Origin: Labedella phragmitis
GTDB lineage: Bacteria > Actinomycetota > Actinomycetes > Actinomycetales > Microbacteriaceae
Direction of reading: 5' to 3'
Length of the DNA stretch: 64,000 nucleotides
Assembly (NCBI RefSeq): GCF_004078635.1
Contig: NZ_RZNB01000005.1
Span: 217,785-281,784, forward strand
A model generated the notes under the pieces. The model was not told the origin of the DNA and did no database searches. It saw only the letters and a list, made by a program, of their open reading frames with translations. This document shows, one piece after another, positions 54,159-63,976 of this stretch (its first letter is position 1; every line of letters starts with the position of its first letter). Position numbers and translations under genes: made by a program.

Positions 54159-55382
54159 TCAGCCCACGTCCGGCCGCGCGACGCGCGGCACGTGCCGGGG
54201 GAGGTGTCGCAGGAACAGCAGAGCCCCGATGAGGCCGACGACACCGAGGGTGAGGCTAGCGGTCGCGAGGGACGCGATGACGGTGATGCCGGAGATCGCA
54301 AGGGGAGCGCTCGCCTCGCCCGCGTGGGTCGTGAAGCGCCACGCGGCGAGGAACCGGGCCGGGTCGTCGCGCGGGGCCAGGTCGGCGCCGACGGTCATGA
54401 GGATGCCGCTTCCGATGCCGTTCGCGAGGGCCATCGTGATGGCGATCGCGATGAAGAGACCCTCGGTGCTCGTGAAGGCGAGCAGGATGTGACTGAGCCC
54501 GAGGCCCGTAAGCGCGGGGATCGCCGACCACAACCGGCCGAAGCGGTCCATGATCTGACCGGACGTGTAGAAGAGGGCGAAGTCGACGGCTCCGGCGATG
54601 CCGATGACGATCGCCGTCTGCGCGTCCGCCATACCGATCGCGACCGCCCAGAGCGGCAGGATCACGGTGCGTGACGACCGCACGGCCGACATGATCGCGG
54701 CCGCGAGCCCCATCCGCGCGAGCACGGCGCGGTTGTCGCGGATGGTCGTGAAGACGTTGACGCGTCTCCGCTCGCCACCGGGTTCCGACCTCGACCGTGC
54801 GAGCGATGCCGTGGGATCGGGCACCACGAGCAGGATCAGGATGACGAGCACGCACGCGACGACGTGCACCCAGAAGACGATGCTCGTCCACCCCGTCGCG
54901 TGGATGAGCCCCGCCGCGACGAACGGGCCGATCGCCCAGCCGCCGCGGAAGGTGCCGCCGAGGGTGGAGAGCGCACGGGCGCGGAACTGCACGGGCACGT
55001 ACGTCGTCATGAAGGCGTGCCGCGCGAGGGCGAACACCGAGGTGGAGAGCCCGCTCAACAGGATGCCGACCGCGAGCCCGACCGTCGTGGGGAACAGCAG
55101 GCACACCCCCAAGCCGACGAGACAGACGATCGCGGCGCCGATCATCGCGGAGCGCTCGCCGAAGCGCGCCACGAGCGAACCGGCGGGCACGTCGCCGAGG
55201 AGTTCTCCCATCATGAAGAGCCCGCCGAGGAAGCCAGCGAAGGCGAGGTTCGCCCCGAGGCTCGACGCGATGACGGGGATCATCGGGATGATCGCGCCCT
55301 GGCCGATCGAGAAGACGAATGTGGGCAGCAGAGCCGACAGTGCGACCGAACGGAAGGAGAACGAGGGGGAGGAGACCGACAT
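54159..55382 (-). CDS. MFS transporter
   Basis: 407 aa, twelve membrane segments. The motif-A region reads GDVPAGSLVARFGERSAMI between segments 2 and 3, and the half-repeat is at YTSGQIMDRFGRLWSAIPAL. It resembles drug-efflux-type (DHA1) members, but no substrate can be assigned. ATG 55382 with TAGGGT 9 nt upstream is preferred over the TTG at 55388. Divergent from prfB with 53 bp between. Confidence 0.88.
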   Translation of the reverse strand: MSVSSPSFSFRSVALSALLPTFVFSIGQGAIIPMIPVIASSLGANLAFAGFLGGLFMMGELLGDVPAGSLVARFGERSAMIGAAIVCLVGLGVCLLFPTTVGLAVGILLSGLSTSVFALARHAFMTTYVPVQFRARALSTLGGTFRGGWAIGPFVAAGLIHATGWTSIVFWVHVVACVLVILILLVVPDPTASLARSRSEPGGERRRVNVFTTIRDNRAVLARMGLAAAIMSAVRSSRTVILPLWAVAIGMADAQTAIVIGIAGAVDFALFYTSGQIMDRFGRLWSAIPALTGLGLSHILLAFTSTEGLFIAIAITMALANGIGSGILMTVGADLAPRDDPARFLAAWRFTTHAGEASAPLAISGITVIASLATASLTLGVVGLIGALLFLRHLPRHVPRVARPDVG

Positions 55383-55435
55383 CAACAACCGACCCTACGC
55401 CCCGGTCCGGCGCTCCACGGTAGGCTTGCACGGTT

Positions 55436-56551
55436 ATGTTTCCTTTGGATCTGAGCGCCGACATCCAGGCGCTGCGCGCCACCTTCGCCGACATCAAGAC
55501 CGTGGTCGACATCGACCGGGTCACCGCCGACATCGCCGAGCTGAGCGAGCAGGCCGGTGCGCCCGATCTGTGGGACGACACCGAGAAAGCGCAGAAGGTC
55601 ACGAGCGCCCTCAGCCACCGGCAGTCGGAGCTCGCGCGCATCAACAGCATCGAGAGCCGCCTCGACGACATCGAGATCATGGTCGAGCTCGCGAACGCCG
55701 AGGAGGACGAGGACTCCGCGAACGACGTCCTCAAGGAACTCGAGGCCGTGCGCGCCACGATCGGCGAGCTCGAGGTGCAGACGCTCTTGAGCGGCGAGTA
55801 CGACCCGAAGCCCGCCGTCGTCACGATCCGTGCCGGCGCGGGTGGCGTCGACGCCGCCGACTTCGCGGAGATGCTCCTCCGCATGTACTTGCGGTGGGCG
55901 GAGCAACACAACTACCCGGCGAAGGTCCTCGACACGAGCTACGCGGAAGAGGCCGGCATCAAGTCGGCGACGTTCGAGGTCGACGCGCCCTATGCGTTCG
56001 GCACCCTGAGCGTCGAGGCCGGCACGCACCGCCTCGTCCGCATGAGCCCGTTCAACTCCGCGGGCAAGAGGCAGACGAGCTTCGCGGCCGTCGAGGTCAT
56101 CCCGCTCCTCGAAGAGGCCGTCGTCGTCGACATCCCCGAGAACGACATCCGCGTGGACGTCTTTCGCTCGTCCGGTCCCGGTGGGCAGTCGGTCAACACG
56201 ACCGACTCCGCCGTGCGCCTCACTCACATCCCCACGGGCATCGTCGTGTCGATGCAGAACGAGAAGAGCCAGATCCAGAACCGCGCGGCCGCCATGCGCG
56301 TTCTCCAGTCGCGACTGCTCATCCTGCAGCGCGAGCAGGAGGCTGCGACGAAGAAGGAGCTCGCCGGAACGATCACGGCGAGCTGGGGCGACCAGATGCG
56401 CAGCTACGTGCTCGCGCCGTATCAGATGGTCAAGGACCTGCGGACGAACTTCGAGTCCGGCAACCCGCAGAACGTCTTCGACGGCGATCTCGACGGCTTC
56501 ATCGCCGCCGGCATCCGCTGGCGCTCCATGAAGGACATCGACGGGGAGTAG
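55436..56551 (+). CDS. prfB: Peptide chain release factor 2
   Basis: 371 aa. Recognises UGA/UAA stop codons and triggers hydrolysis at the ribosome. The tripeptide anticodon region [20 protein letters not shown] and the GGQ loop [16 protein letters not shown] (about residue 249) are intact. The frame is continuous from ATG 55436, so the programmed +1 frameshift seen in E. coli is absent. TAGGCT lies 9 nt before the start. Leads the conserved prfB-ftsE-ftsX-smpB-ssrA order. Confidence 0.97.
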   Translation: MFPLDLSADIQALRATFADIKTVVDIDRVTADIAELSEQAGAPDLWDDTEKAQKVTSALSHRQSELARINSIESRLDDIEIMVELANAEEDEDSANDVLKELEAVRATIGELEVQTLLSGEYDPKPAVVTIRAGAGGVDAADFAEMLLRMYLRWAEQHNYPAKVLDTSYAEEAGIKSATFEVDAPYAFGTLSVEAGTHRLVRMSPFNSAGKRQTSFAAVEVIPLLEEAVVVDIPENDIRVDVFRSSGPGGQSVNTTDSAVRLTHIPTGIVVSMQNEKSQIQNRAAAMRVLQSRLLILQREQEAATKKELAGTITASWGDQMRSYVLAPYQMVKDLRTNFESGNPQNVFDGDLDGFIAAGIRWRSMKDIDGE

Positions 56552-56659
56552 GCACTCTCGGCCGGGTCGTCTCCGCTCGCCTCGACGGTGTCGGCGGCGG
56601 TGGCGTGCCCGGCGAGTCCTGCGAGCATCCGGGGGAAGCGTGCTTAGGCTCGAACAGCC

Positions 56660-57910
56660 ATGATTCGTTTCGACCAGGTCACCAAGAAATATCCAGGCAC
56701 GATCAAACCCGCGCTCAACGCCGTCGACTTCGAGGTGAGGCGCGGGGAGTTCGTGTTCCTCGTCGGTGCCTCGGGCTCCGGGAAGTCGAGCTGTCTGCGG
56801 CTCGTGCTCAAGGAGGAGAAGCCCTCCGCCGGCACGGTGCACGTGCTCGGGCACAACGTCTCGTCGATCTCCAATCGGAAGATCCCCTACTTCCGCCGCA
56901 ATCTCGGCGTCGTGTTCCAGGACTTCCGGCTGCTGCCGAACAAGACCGTGTTCCAGAACGTGGCCTTCACGCTCCAAGTGATCGGCAAGTCGCGCGGCTT
57001 CGTCCAGGAGGCCGTGCCCGACGTCCTCAAGATGGTCGGCCTCGACAACAAGGCGCAGCGCATGCCCCACGAGCTCTCGGGTGGCGAGCAGCAGCGCGTC
57101 GCGATCGCGCGCGCGATCGTCAACAAGCCCCAGGTCCTGCTCGCGGACGAGCCGACCGGAAACCTCGACCCCGCCACGAGCGCCGGCATCATGCAGTTGC
57201 TCGAGCGCATCAACGCGAACGGTACGACCGTCGTCATGGCGACGCACGAGGCAGCGATCGTCGACAAGATGCAGCGGCGCGTCATCGAACTCGTCGAGGG
57301 CGCGATCGTGCGCGACGAGACGCACGGAGGCTACGGCAACACAGCCGTGATCCCCGAGCTCGGACCGCGCAAGGAGCGCGGCGCGGACGCCGAACGCGCG
57401 AAGCGCGCCGTCGAGGAGGCCGCTCGCGAAGCGCCGTCGACCCAATCCGTCGTCACCCAACGCCGTTCCGAGGCCGCGGAGGTCGTCGCGCCCACGGGTG
57501 AGGCGACGGACGCCCCGTCGGCCACGCGCGCGAACCGGAGCGAGACCGGGGCGATCGATCGTCTGAGCGACTCCGAGCCGAACGAGACGGCGGCCGCTCA
57601 GGCGGAGCCCGCTGGCACGACGCCGAGCGGACGCGCCTCGGACGGCACGCCCCCGTGGGCCGCTCGGTCGCGTGACACCTCCGAGGACCTCGCGACAGCG
57701 GGCGAGCAGCCGGACCGCGACGACACGCCCCGCCCCTCCGAGCCCGCGCAGCCGCTCACGCAGAGCCAGCCCATCACCGGACTCCCGTTGATCCCGGGGC
57801 CACTGCCCGACGACACGCAAGAACACCTGTCCCTCGCCGAGAGGCTCGGCTTGCGCGCCGGCAAGCCGCGTGACGAGGACACCGAGCAGAACGTGGGGCC
57901 GACGAAGTGA
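56660..57910 (+). CDS. ftsE: Cell-division ATPase FtsE with long C-terminal extension
   Basis: 416 aa. With FtsX it controls peptidoglycan hydrolases at the septum. The N-terminal ~225 residues are a full Fts[14 protein letters not shown] (about 35), [35 protein letters not shown] (about 140), [14 protein letters not shown] further ~190 residues are Ala/Glu/Arg/Thr-rich and apparently disordered, ending just before ftsX. Typical FtsE is about 229 aa. TAGGCT lies 9 nt upstream of the ATG. Overlaps ftsX by GTGA. Confidence 0.95.
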   Translation: MIRFDQVTKKYPGTIKPALNAVDFEVRRGEFVFLVGASGSGKSSCLRLVLKEEKPSAGTVHVLGHNVSSISNRKIPYFRRNLGVVFQDFRLLPNKTVFQNVAFTLQVIGKSRGFVQEAVPDVLKMVGLDNKAQRMPHELSGGEQQRVAIARAIVNKPQVLLADEPTGNLDPATSAGIMQLLERINANGTTVVMATHEAAIVDKMQRRVIELVEGAIVRDETHGGYGNTAVIPELGPRKERGADAERAKRAVEEAAREAPSTQSVVTQRRSEAAEVVAPTGEATDAPSATRANRSETGAIDRLSDSEPNETAAAQAEPAGTTPSGRASDGTPPWAARSRDTSEDLATAGEQPDRDDTPRPSEPAQPLTQSQPITGLPLIPGPLPDDTQEHLSLAERLGLRAGKPRDEDTEQNVGPTK

Positions 57911-58821
57911 GATTCGCACTCGTCTGGGCCGAGGCCCTCAACGGCCTCCGCCGCAACGTGTCCATGGTCATCTCGGTCGTTCTCGTGACCTTCATCTCGC
58001 TCACGTTCGTCGGGACGGCCGTGCTCATGCAGATGCAGGTCGGGCAGATGAAGAACTACTGGTACGACCGCGCCCAAGTGGCCGTGTACCTCTGCACGAA
58101 CGACTCGGCAGCGGAGTCGTGCGCCGGGGGAGCTGCCACCGAGGAGCAGATCGCCGCCATCGGCGCGCAGCTCGACTCGGACACGCTCGCGCCGTACATC
58201 CAGGAGTCCTACTTCGAGGACAACGACCAGGCGTACACGAACTTCCAGCAGCAGTTCGAGGGCAACGACCTCGCCGACCTCGTGACTCCCGACCAGCTCC
58301 CGCAGGCCTACTGGGTGAACCTCGTGGACCCGTCGCAATCGGCCGTCATCAGTGAGGCGTTCTCCGGTGTCCCTGGCGTCGAGACGGTGACAGACCAGCG
58401 CCAGTACCTCGACCAGATCTTCTCCGTGCTGAACATCGCGAGCTACGCCGCGATCGGCATCGCCGGTCTCATGCTCGTGGCCGCCGTCCTCCTCATCGCG
58501 ACGACGATCCGTCTCTCGGCGTACTCGCGCCGCAAGGAGCTCGGGATCATGAGGCTCGTGGGCGCGTCCAACAGATTCATCCAGACACCGTTCGTGCTCG
58601 AGGGCGTGTTCGCGGCGCTCATCGGGTCGATCCTCGCCGGCGGCGCGATCCTCGCGCTCGTGCACTTCGTCGTGTCGGGTTACCTCGCCCCGCGGATGCT
58701 GTTCATCAGCTTCGTCGACGTGGCTGACGCGGTCGTCGTGGTTCCGATCCTGCTCGCTCTCGGCATGGTGCTCGCGGCGCTGTCGGCGAACTTCGCGATC
58801 AAGCGGTACCTCCGCATCTGA
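57907..58821 (+). CDS. ftsX: Cell-division protein FtsX
   Basis: 304 aa. Four membrane segments: one near the N-terminus ([21 protein letters not shown]), then an extracellular loop of about 150 residues with a Cys pair ([15 protein letters not shown]), and three at the C-terminus, including [21 protein letters not shown]. Standard FtsX length and topology. GTG start overlaps the ftsE stop. Confidence 0.96.
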   Translation: MRFALVWAEALNGLRRNVSMVISVVLVTFISLTFVGTAVLMQMQVGQMKNYWYDRAQVAVYLCTNDSAAESCAGGAATEEQIAAIGAQLDSDTLAPYIQESYFEDNDQAYTNFQQQFEGNDLADLVTPDQLPQAYWVNLVDPSQSAVISEAFSGVPGVETVTDQRQYLDQIFSVLNIASYAAIGIAGLMLVAAVLLIATTIRLSAYSRRKELGIMRLVGASNRFIQTPFVLEGVFAALIGSILAGGAILALVHFVVSGYLAPRMLFISFVDVADAVVVVPILLALGMVLAALSANFAIKRYLRI

Positions 58822-58826
58822 TCGGG

Positions 58827-58862
58827 CGTCGTCCTCGGGCCCCGATGCGCACGGGGACGACG
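58827..58862 (+). terminator. Stem-loop between ftsX and smpB
   Basis: An 8-bp perfect stem (CGTCGTCC/GGACGACG) encloses a 20-nt loop that contains a second small palindrome (CGGGCCCCG). It starts 5 nt after the ftsX stop. A TAGACT (58873-58878) just beyond it suggests a separate smpB promoter. Confidence 0.5.
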
Positions 58863-58922
58863 ATCGCTCCGGTAGACTGGGGGGCTGTCTTCACGAGAGG
58901 GCGAGCGGACGAGGAGCAGGTC

Positions 58923-59399
58923 ATGCCGAGAGAAAAGGGCGAGAAGGTCGTCGCCACCAATCGTCGTGCTCGGCACGACTACCTCATCGAGGACACCTAC
59001 GAAGCGGGCCTCGTCCTGACCGGCACCGAGGTGAAGTCGCTCCGCCACGGTCGCGCGTCCCTCGTCGACGGCTACGCCTACATCGACGGCGCCGAGGCAT
59101 GGCTCGACGCCGTCCATATCCCCGAGTACGGCCAGGGCACCTGGAACAACCACCCGGTGCGGCGGAAGCGCAAGCTGCTCCTGCACAAGCAGGAGATCCT
59201 CAAGATCAGCCACAAGATCGCCCCCGGCGGCTACACGCTCGTGCCGCTGCGCCTCTACTTCAGTGACGGTCGCGCCAAGGTCGAGATCGCCGTGGCCAAG
59301 GGAAAGCGCGAATTCGACAAGCGTCAGGCGCTCCGCGAGAAGCAGGACAAGCGCGAGGCGGATCGCGCGATGCGCACCAAGAACATGGTCGGGGAATAG
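58923..59399 (+). CDS. smpB: SsrA-binding protein SmpB
   Basis: 158 aa. Required with tmRNA for rescue of stalled ribosomes. [62 protein letters not shown] and the basic tail [19 protein letters not shown] are diagnostic. ATG 58923 follows GAGGAGCAGG. The tmRNA gene begins 128 bp downstream, the usual pairing. Confidence 0.97.
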   Translation: MPREKGEKVVATNRRARHDYLIEDTYEAGLVLTGTEVKSLRHGRASLVDGYAYIDGAEAWLDAVHIPEYGQGTWNNHPVRRKRKLLLHKQEILKISHKIAPGGYTLVPLRLYFSDGRAKVEIAVAKGKREFDKRQALREKQDKREADRAMRTKNMVGE

Positions 59400-59527
59400 C
59401 TCCGGCGCCCTGCCGTTGTAGAATGAGTGAGCGCTCCATGCGCATGCTGACCGGTTTGCCGGTCCTGACAACTCGACAGTGTGACGACGACCCGCTCTCG
59501 TGGAGCAGACTCCACGGGATCGTGCAC

Positions 59528-59896
59528 GGGGATGATCGGTTTCGACATCGCCTGCAAAACCGAGAGAAGCGGGCCGAGGATGCAGGGTTATCTCGTTAAC
59601 GATCTCTGCAAAACACAAGTGCCAATTCCAAGCGCACTGACTTCGCTCTCGCTGCCTAAGCGAGTTTGAGAGTCCGTCAGACCGGATGCGTTCCCGATCC
59701 GGACCCTGGCGTCATCTAGGGGACTTGCTGCACACCGGCGTTCGGACGGTGTGTGGGACTTTTCCCGGACTGGGCCTGTCGACCTAGGTGCCTGTGGCAA
59801 AGGTCGGGGCCGAGTAGAACGTCTGCACAGGATACGCCCGTAGAAGGCTCGGAATTACAGCGATGGACGGGGGTTCAATTCCCCCCATCTCCACCA
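59528..59896 (+). ncRNA. ssrA: tmRNA, tag ANSKRTDFALAA
   Basis: The 5' GGGGATG pairs with 3' CATCTCC to form a tRNA-like acceptor followed by encoded ACCA, and GGTTTCGACATC is the conserved 5' motif. The T-arm-like GGGGGTTCAATTCCCCC is near the 3' end. The tag frame resumes at GCC 59621 and reads ANSKRTDFALAA followed by TAA 59657-59659, giving the ALAA degron. About 369 nt with pseudoknot-like inverted repeats in the body. A TAGAAT at 59419-59424 may be a -10 element. Confidence 0.97.
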
Positions 59897-59974
59897 TCGG
59901 TCGTCGTCACACCGTCGGGTTCTCTTCACGACGCATCGCGCGTCCGTAACCCTCCACGTCAGAAGGCGTGACGG

Positions 59975-62890
59975 TCACTCGAGTTCGGCCAGTGCGATGT
60001 CGAGGGCCCTGAGGAAGAAGGCCGCGCTGGCGGCCGAGAAGCACATCGGCGGCTTCACTTTGAGGACGTTGCCACGGTCGCCCGTCGGTTGTTCGATGAC
60101 GCCGAGATCCCGGAGTCGGTCGCAGACGATGCGTGTCTCCGTGTCCGCGGGCTCCCGGGTCACGGGATCGCGGACGAGCTCGACCCCGAGGTAGAGCCCA
60201 CGGCCGTGCACGGCGCCGATGAGGGGGTGCTGCTCGGCGAGAGCGATGAGCCCGCTCCTCAGCAGTTCGCCCACCCGTCGAGCGTTCCCGGGCAGGTCCT
60301 CCTCGAGCAGCACGTCGAGGACCGTGACGCCGATCCGTGCGCTCAGGGTGCTCCCGCCCGCTGAGGAGAACACGGTGCCCTGGTCCGCGAGGGCATCGAC
60401 GATCTCGCCGCGGGTGATCACGGCGCCGATCGGGTGCCCGTCGCCCATCGCCTTCGCCATCGTGACGATGTCGGGGACGACGGCGTGCTCCTCGAAACCC
60501 CAGAAGACCTCTCCTTGCCGCCCGTAGCCGACCTGCACCTCGTCGGAGACGACCACGCCACCCCCCGCCCGGACGGCGTCGTAGACGGCACCGAGGTAGC
60601 CGGGCGGCACGGCGATCCCGCCGGCGTTGCCGTTACGAGGCTCGGCGATGAAGGTGCCGATGGGTGTTCCGGACGCCGCCCAGTCGCCGAGTCTCGAGAT
60701 CGCGTCGCGTGCGTACGCGGCGCCCGCAGCGGTTCCACGATGGCGGCCGCGGTAGGCGTTCGGGGCATCGAGCACGTGCACCCAGGACGGGCGGGTCTCT
60801 CCGGCGCGCGGATTGTCGGACGTCGAGGTCGACACGGCGTCGGCGGCCAACGACCAGCCGTGGTAGCTCTCGGCGACGCACGCCACGTCCGGCCGTCCCG
60901 AGAACGCCCGTGCGAGACGCAGGGCGAGATCGACGGCCTCGGTCCCGCTGTTGACGAGGAGGACGGCGTCGAACGCCCCGGTCGGGAGGGTCTCGAGGAG
61001 CCGCTCGCTCAACTCGGCGACGGCGGAGTAGTGGAAGCGCGAGTTGGTGTTGAGGAGACGCCATTGCCGTTCGGCGGCTCGCGCCACGGCCGGGTGGCCG
61101 TGCCCGAGGACCGTGACGTTGTTGACCATGTCGAGGTAGTGCCGGCCGTCGACGTCGATGAGGTGCTCGCGCCAGCCGCGTTCGATGCGCGGCGGGTCCT
61201 CGAAGTAGTGGCCTTGGACGGGGGAGTAGGAGCGTGCCCGGCGTGCGAGCGTCGCCTCGTCGGTCGCACCAATGTCGTCAGCGGACTCGACGTCGACGGA
61301 CGACGAGAGCAGTGCCGTCGGGTCGGCGTACCGGGAGCGCAGCCCCCGGAAGAGCGCGCGGGTCACGAACCTCTTGTGTGGTCCGTCGGCTGCCGTTGGC
61401 GTCGTCGCCCACACGGTGGCGAGCCCGGCGCAGGTGCCGATGGGCTCGCCGGGCGCGACGGTCGTGCCCGGGAGGGGCGAGCTCTCGAGCCCGGCCACGA
61501 CGAGGGCGACACCGTTCGACACGACGGCGAGGTGCCCGTCCGCCGTGCGGGCGATCTCGCCTCCGATCGGTGCTCGGAACGCCACGGGGCCGTCCGAGTG
61601 CACGTCGACGCCGAGCCCCACGTTCACCGGCGGTCGCAACCCGGTGGCGGTCGCCCGCGTCAGCCGCCCCTCGCCGAAACGCGTGATCGCCACGCCATCG
61701 TCGGGAGCGGCGGCCGAGGCCGCTCGAGCCTCGGCGGCAGTGCCGTCACCCTCCAACCAGTCGCCCTCGCGGAGATCGTCCGAGGACCAGCCGAGGTCGA
61801 CGAGCGCGGCCGTGGTGTCGCCCACGGCGGGCACGACGGCGGGCGGCGCGTTGAACGGGGCGGCCGGTCGGTCGAGGGCGAGACGGACGGCCCGTTCCGC
61901 GACGTCGAACGGCAGCGACGCGGCCGACGCGAAGACGGACCATTCGCGTTCGAGAGCCTCGGCGGCATAGTCGTTGCCGGGATCGATCGCGACCTGCTGG
62001 AGTCCGCTCACGACGAGGACGGCTCCCCGCAGCACCACGAGGGGCCAGAGCGCCCGGAGCTCTCCGTCGGTCAGTGCGACGTGGCGGTCGAACGCCCGCA
62101 CGAGCGGTAGGGCGACGAGCGGGTCGTCCGGCTCGCGATGCAGAGCGGCGGTGCACGCGACGGCGACCTCCGCCACCCGCCAACTCGTCATGGCGTCGCC
62201 GAAATCGATGATCCCCGAGAGGATGCAGGCCCCGCGCTCCACACGCATGACGACGTTGTCGTCCGTCAGGTCGCCGTGCACGGTCTGGACCGGCAGCGCG
62301 TCGCGGAGGTCGTCGAGCATCGCCGTGACGGCGGCGAGGGCGTCGAGCACACGTGCTCGCCGAGCCTCGTCGGGGACGCTGTCCGCCAGAGAGCGCACGA
62401 CGTCCTCACCGCTCCGCAGGTCCCACTGCAGGTCGCGACGCTCGAGGCCCTCGTGCGTGATGCCGGCGAGAGCCAGCGACGTCCGACCCGTGAGGTCGCC
62501 GAGGGCGGCGACGTCAGACGGCGTCAGTCGGTCGCGATCGATGAGCGGCGTACCCGCGACGAACGACAGCAGGCGGACATGGTGGGGCTCGCCGTCGATC
62601 TCCACGGTCGATATCAGGTCGCCGGTCTGCGATGGCAGCGGCACGGGCACGTCGATCCCGGCGGCCCGCACGTGGCGCATGACCGCGTTCTGAGCCTCGA
62701 TCTCGGCGCGTCCGAACGCCCGGTTGCTGACCTTCAGGAGGACGTCACCCTGTCGACTCGCGACGAGGAAGTTCCGGTCCTGCTGGCTGCCGAGTTCGCG
62801 CACGGCCCCTGTGACGCCGAACACCTCGTCGGCGAGGCGGGTCGCTCCCGCCATGTCGATGTTCGGACGCGGCAGTCCCTCCTCGAGCAC
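59975..62890 (-). CDS. Fusion: APH-type kinase + M23-like domain + class III aminotransferase/phospholyase
   Basis: 971 aa. Residues 1-~340 are an APH/choline-kinase-like domain (VQTVHGDLTDDN at about 200, IIDFGDAMTS). About 420-495 resembles a degenerate M23 peptidase fold (GLGVDVHSDGPVAFRAPIGG...APGEPIGTC) without catalytic residues. About 560-971 is a class III PLP enzyme (NSGTEAVDLALRLAR, IVSDEVQ-like VVVSDEVQVGYGR, PLP Lys in TMAKAMGDGHP at about 809). The kinase and lyase halves parallel human hydroxylysine kinase and the AGXT2L phospholyases, so a bifunctional phosphorylate-then-eliminate amino-alcohol degradation is inferred. GTG 62890 follows GAGGAGAGG. Confidence 0.85.
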   Translation of the reverse strand: MLEEGLPRPNIDMAGATRLADEVFGVTGAVRELGSQQDRNFLVASRQGDVLLKVSNRAFGRAEIEAQNAVMRHVRAAGIDVPVPLPSQTGDLISTVEIDGEPHHVRLLSFVAGTPLIDRDRLTPSDVAALGDLTGRTSLALAGITHEGLERRDLQWDLRSGEDVVRSLADSVPDEARRARVLDALAAVTAMLDDLRDALPVQTVHGDLTDDNVVMRVERGACILSGIIDFGDAMTSWRVAEVAVACTAALHREPDDPLVALPLVRAFDRHVALTDGELRALWPLVVLRGAVLVVSGLQQVAIDPGNDYAAEALEREWSVFASAASLPFDVAERAVRLALDRPAAPFNAPPAVVPAVGDTTAALVDLGWSSDDLREGDWLEGDGTAAEARAASAAAPDDGVAITRFGEGRLTRATATGLRPPVNVGLGVDVHSDGPVAFRAPIGGEIARTADGHLAVVSNGVALVVAGLESSPLPGTTVAPGEPIGTCAGLATVWATTPTAADGPHKRFVTRALFRGLRSRYADPTALLSSSVDVESADDIGATDEATLARRARSYSPVQGHYFEDPPRIERGWREHLIDVDGRHYLDMVNNVTVLGHGHPAVARAAERQWRLLNTNSRFHYSAVAELSERLLETLPTGAFDAVLLVNSGTEAVDLALRLARAFSGRPDVACVAESYHGWSLAADAVSTSTSDNPRAGETRPSWVHVLDAPNAYRGRHRGTAAGAAYARDAISRLGDWAASGTPIGTFIAEPRNGNAGGIAVPPGYLGAVYDAVRAGGGVVVSDEVQVGYGRQGEVFWGFEEHAVVPDIVTMAKAMGDGHPIGAVITRGEIVDALADQGTVFSSAGGSTLSARIGVTVLDVLLEEDLPGNARRVGELLRSGLIALAEQHPLIGAVHGRGLYLGVELVRDPVTREPADTETRIVCDRLRDLGVIEQPTGDRGNVLKVKPPMCFSAASAAFFLRALDIALAELE

Positions 62891-62904
62891 GGCGGCCTCT
62901 CCTC

Positions 62905-62936
62905 GTCAGAGCGTCAGTGTGTCAGAGCGTCAGTGA
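62905..62936. repeat. 16-bp tandem duplication at the 3' end of hisN
   Basis: Two adjacent copies of GTCAGAGCGTCAGTG plus one base; the second copy covers the hisN stop codon. A recent local duplication that leaves the protein unchanged. Confidence 0.9.
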
Positions 62937-63745
62937 CCGAGGGCGGCCACGACGTCGGCGTGCAGGGCCCCGTTGGTGGCGAGCGAGCTGCGAGCCGCGA
63001 TCGTGTCCGATCCGTCGACGGCCGTGAACCGACCGCCCGCCTCCTCCACGATCACGGCGAACGGGGCGATGTCCCACTCCTTCACGTCGAACTCGGCGAC
63101 GACATCGACGAGACCCTCGGCGAGCAAGCCGTACGACCACGCATCGCCGTACGCGCGATCGCGCCAGACGGCTCGCGAGAGGTCGACGAGCCTGTCGAGA
63201 TATCCCGCCTCGTCCCACTGCTGGATGCTCTGGAAGCTCAAGGACGCGTCCGAAAGCGACTCGACGCCCGAGACGCGCAAGCGGCGCGGTTCGTCGTCGC
63301 CGTCGTGGAGCCACGCGCCGAAGCCGCGCGATGCCCACCAGCGCTTGCGGAACGCCGGAGCGCTCGCGACGCCGACGACGGGGCGGCCGTCGATCGAGAG
63401 CGCGATGAGGGTCGCCCAGTTGGGCACGCCGCGGAGGAAGTTTGCCGTGCCGTCGATGGGATCGATGATCCACTGGCGTTCCGTCGACCCGCCGGTACCG
63501 AACTCCTCGCCCAGGATGCCGTCTCCCGGGCGCTCCGCCGTGAGGATCTCACGGATGGCCGTCTCCACGGCGAGGTCGGCGTCCGTGACCGGTGTGCGGT
63601 CGGGCTTCGACGAGATCGAGAGATCGGCGGATCGGAATCGAGCGATGGCGATGGTGTCGGCGACGTCCGCGAGGCGGAGGGCGAGCTCGAGATCGGCCGA
63701 GAGGGCGCGTCCGTCGAGGGGGTCGTTTCCAGTGGCTGAGGTCAC
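62930..63745 (-). CDS. hisN: Inositol monophosphatase-family histidinol-phosphatase (HisN)
   Basis: 271 aa. Mg2+-dependent phosphatase. Metal ligands are ILGEEFG, WIIDPIDGTANFLRG (about residue 92-106) and VKEWDIAPFAVIVEEAGG. The actinobacterial HisN subgroup is the best match by overall pattern, but other IMPase-family substrates are possible, and no his genes are adjacent. GTG 63745 is preferred over 63781 because TATCGT lies exactly 6 nt upstream. The fusion gene follows on the same strand 39 bp downstream. Confidence 0.85.
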   Translation of the reverse strand: MTSATGNDPLDGRALSADLELALRLADVADTIAIARFRSADLSISSKPDRTPVTDADLAVETAIREILTAERPGDGILGEEFGTGGSTERQWIIDPIDGTANFLRGVPNWATLIALSIDGRPVVGVASAPAFRKRWWASRGFGAWLHDGDDEPRRLRVSGVESLSDASLSFQSIQQWDEAGYLDRLVDLSRAVWRDRAYGDAWSYGLLAEGLVDVVAEFDVKEWDIAPFAVIVEEAGGRFTAVDGSDTIAARSSLATNGALHADVVAALGH

Positions 63746-63801
63746 GATCCCACGATAGGGCGTGGGCGGCTCCGGACGCATTCCTCCGGGTGCATCGTCG
63801 A

Positions 63802-63831
63802 TTGGCGCGCTCCGCGATCGGATGCTAGTGT
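63802..63831 (+). promoter_or_regulatory. Promoter of tRNA-Lys
   Basis: TTGGCG (63802-63807) and TAGTGT (63826-63831), spaced by 18 nt, lie about 30 nt before the tRNA. Confidence 0.6.
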
Positions 63832-63860
63832 TGACCCTCGGTTCGGGTCATCCGGATCAC

Positions 63861-63933
63861 GCACCTCTAGCTCAATCGGCAGAGCAACTGACTCTTAATC
63901 AGTGGGTTCTGGGTTCAAGTCCCAGGGGGTGCA
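63861..63933 (+). tRNA. tRNA-Lys (CUU)
   Basis: 73 nt. The acceptor GCACCTC pairs with GGGGTGC (one G-U), the anticodon loop CTCTTAA gives CUU, and the T arm is CTGGG-TTCAAGT-CCCAG. CCA is not encoded. Confidence 0.97.
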
Positions 63934-63939
63934 CGGAAC

Positions 63940-63976
63940 AGCCTCGGAGACTCTCGCCAGTCTTCGGGGCTTTTTC
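63940..63976 (+). terminator. Rho-independent terminator of tRNA-Lys
   Basis: A 13-bp stem (AGCCTCGGAGACT with AGTCTTCGGGGCT, two G-U pairs) with a 6-nt loop is followed by TTTTCATTT, starting 6 nt after the tRNA. Confidence 0.85.

Noticed and set aside
55436..56551. Programmed +1 frameshift in prfB
   Set aside because: The frame is continuous from the ATG and no in-frame early UGA with a slippery CUU is present.
55382..57919. 845-codon frame antisense to prfB and ftsE
   Set aside because: It covers two unmistakable genes on the other strand and has no recognisable domain.
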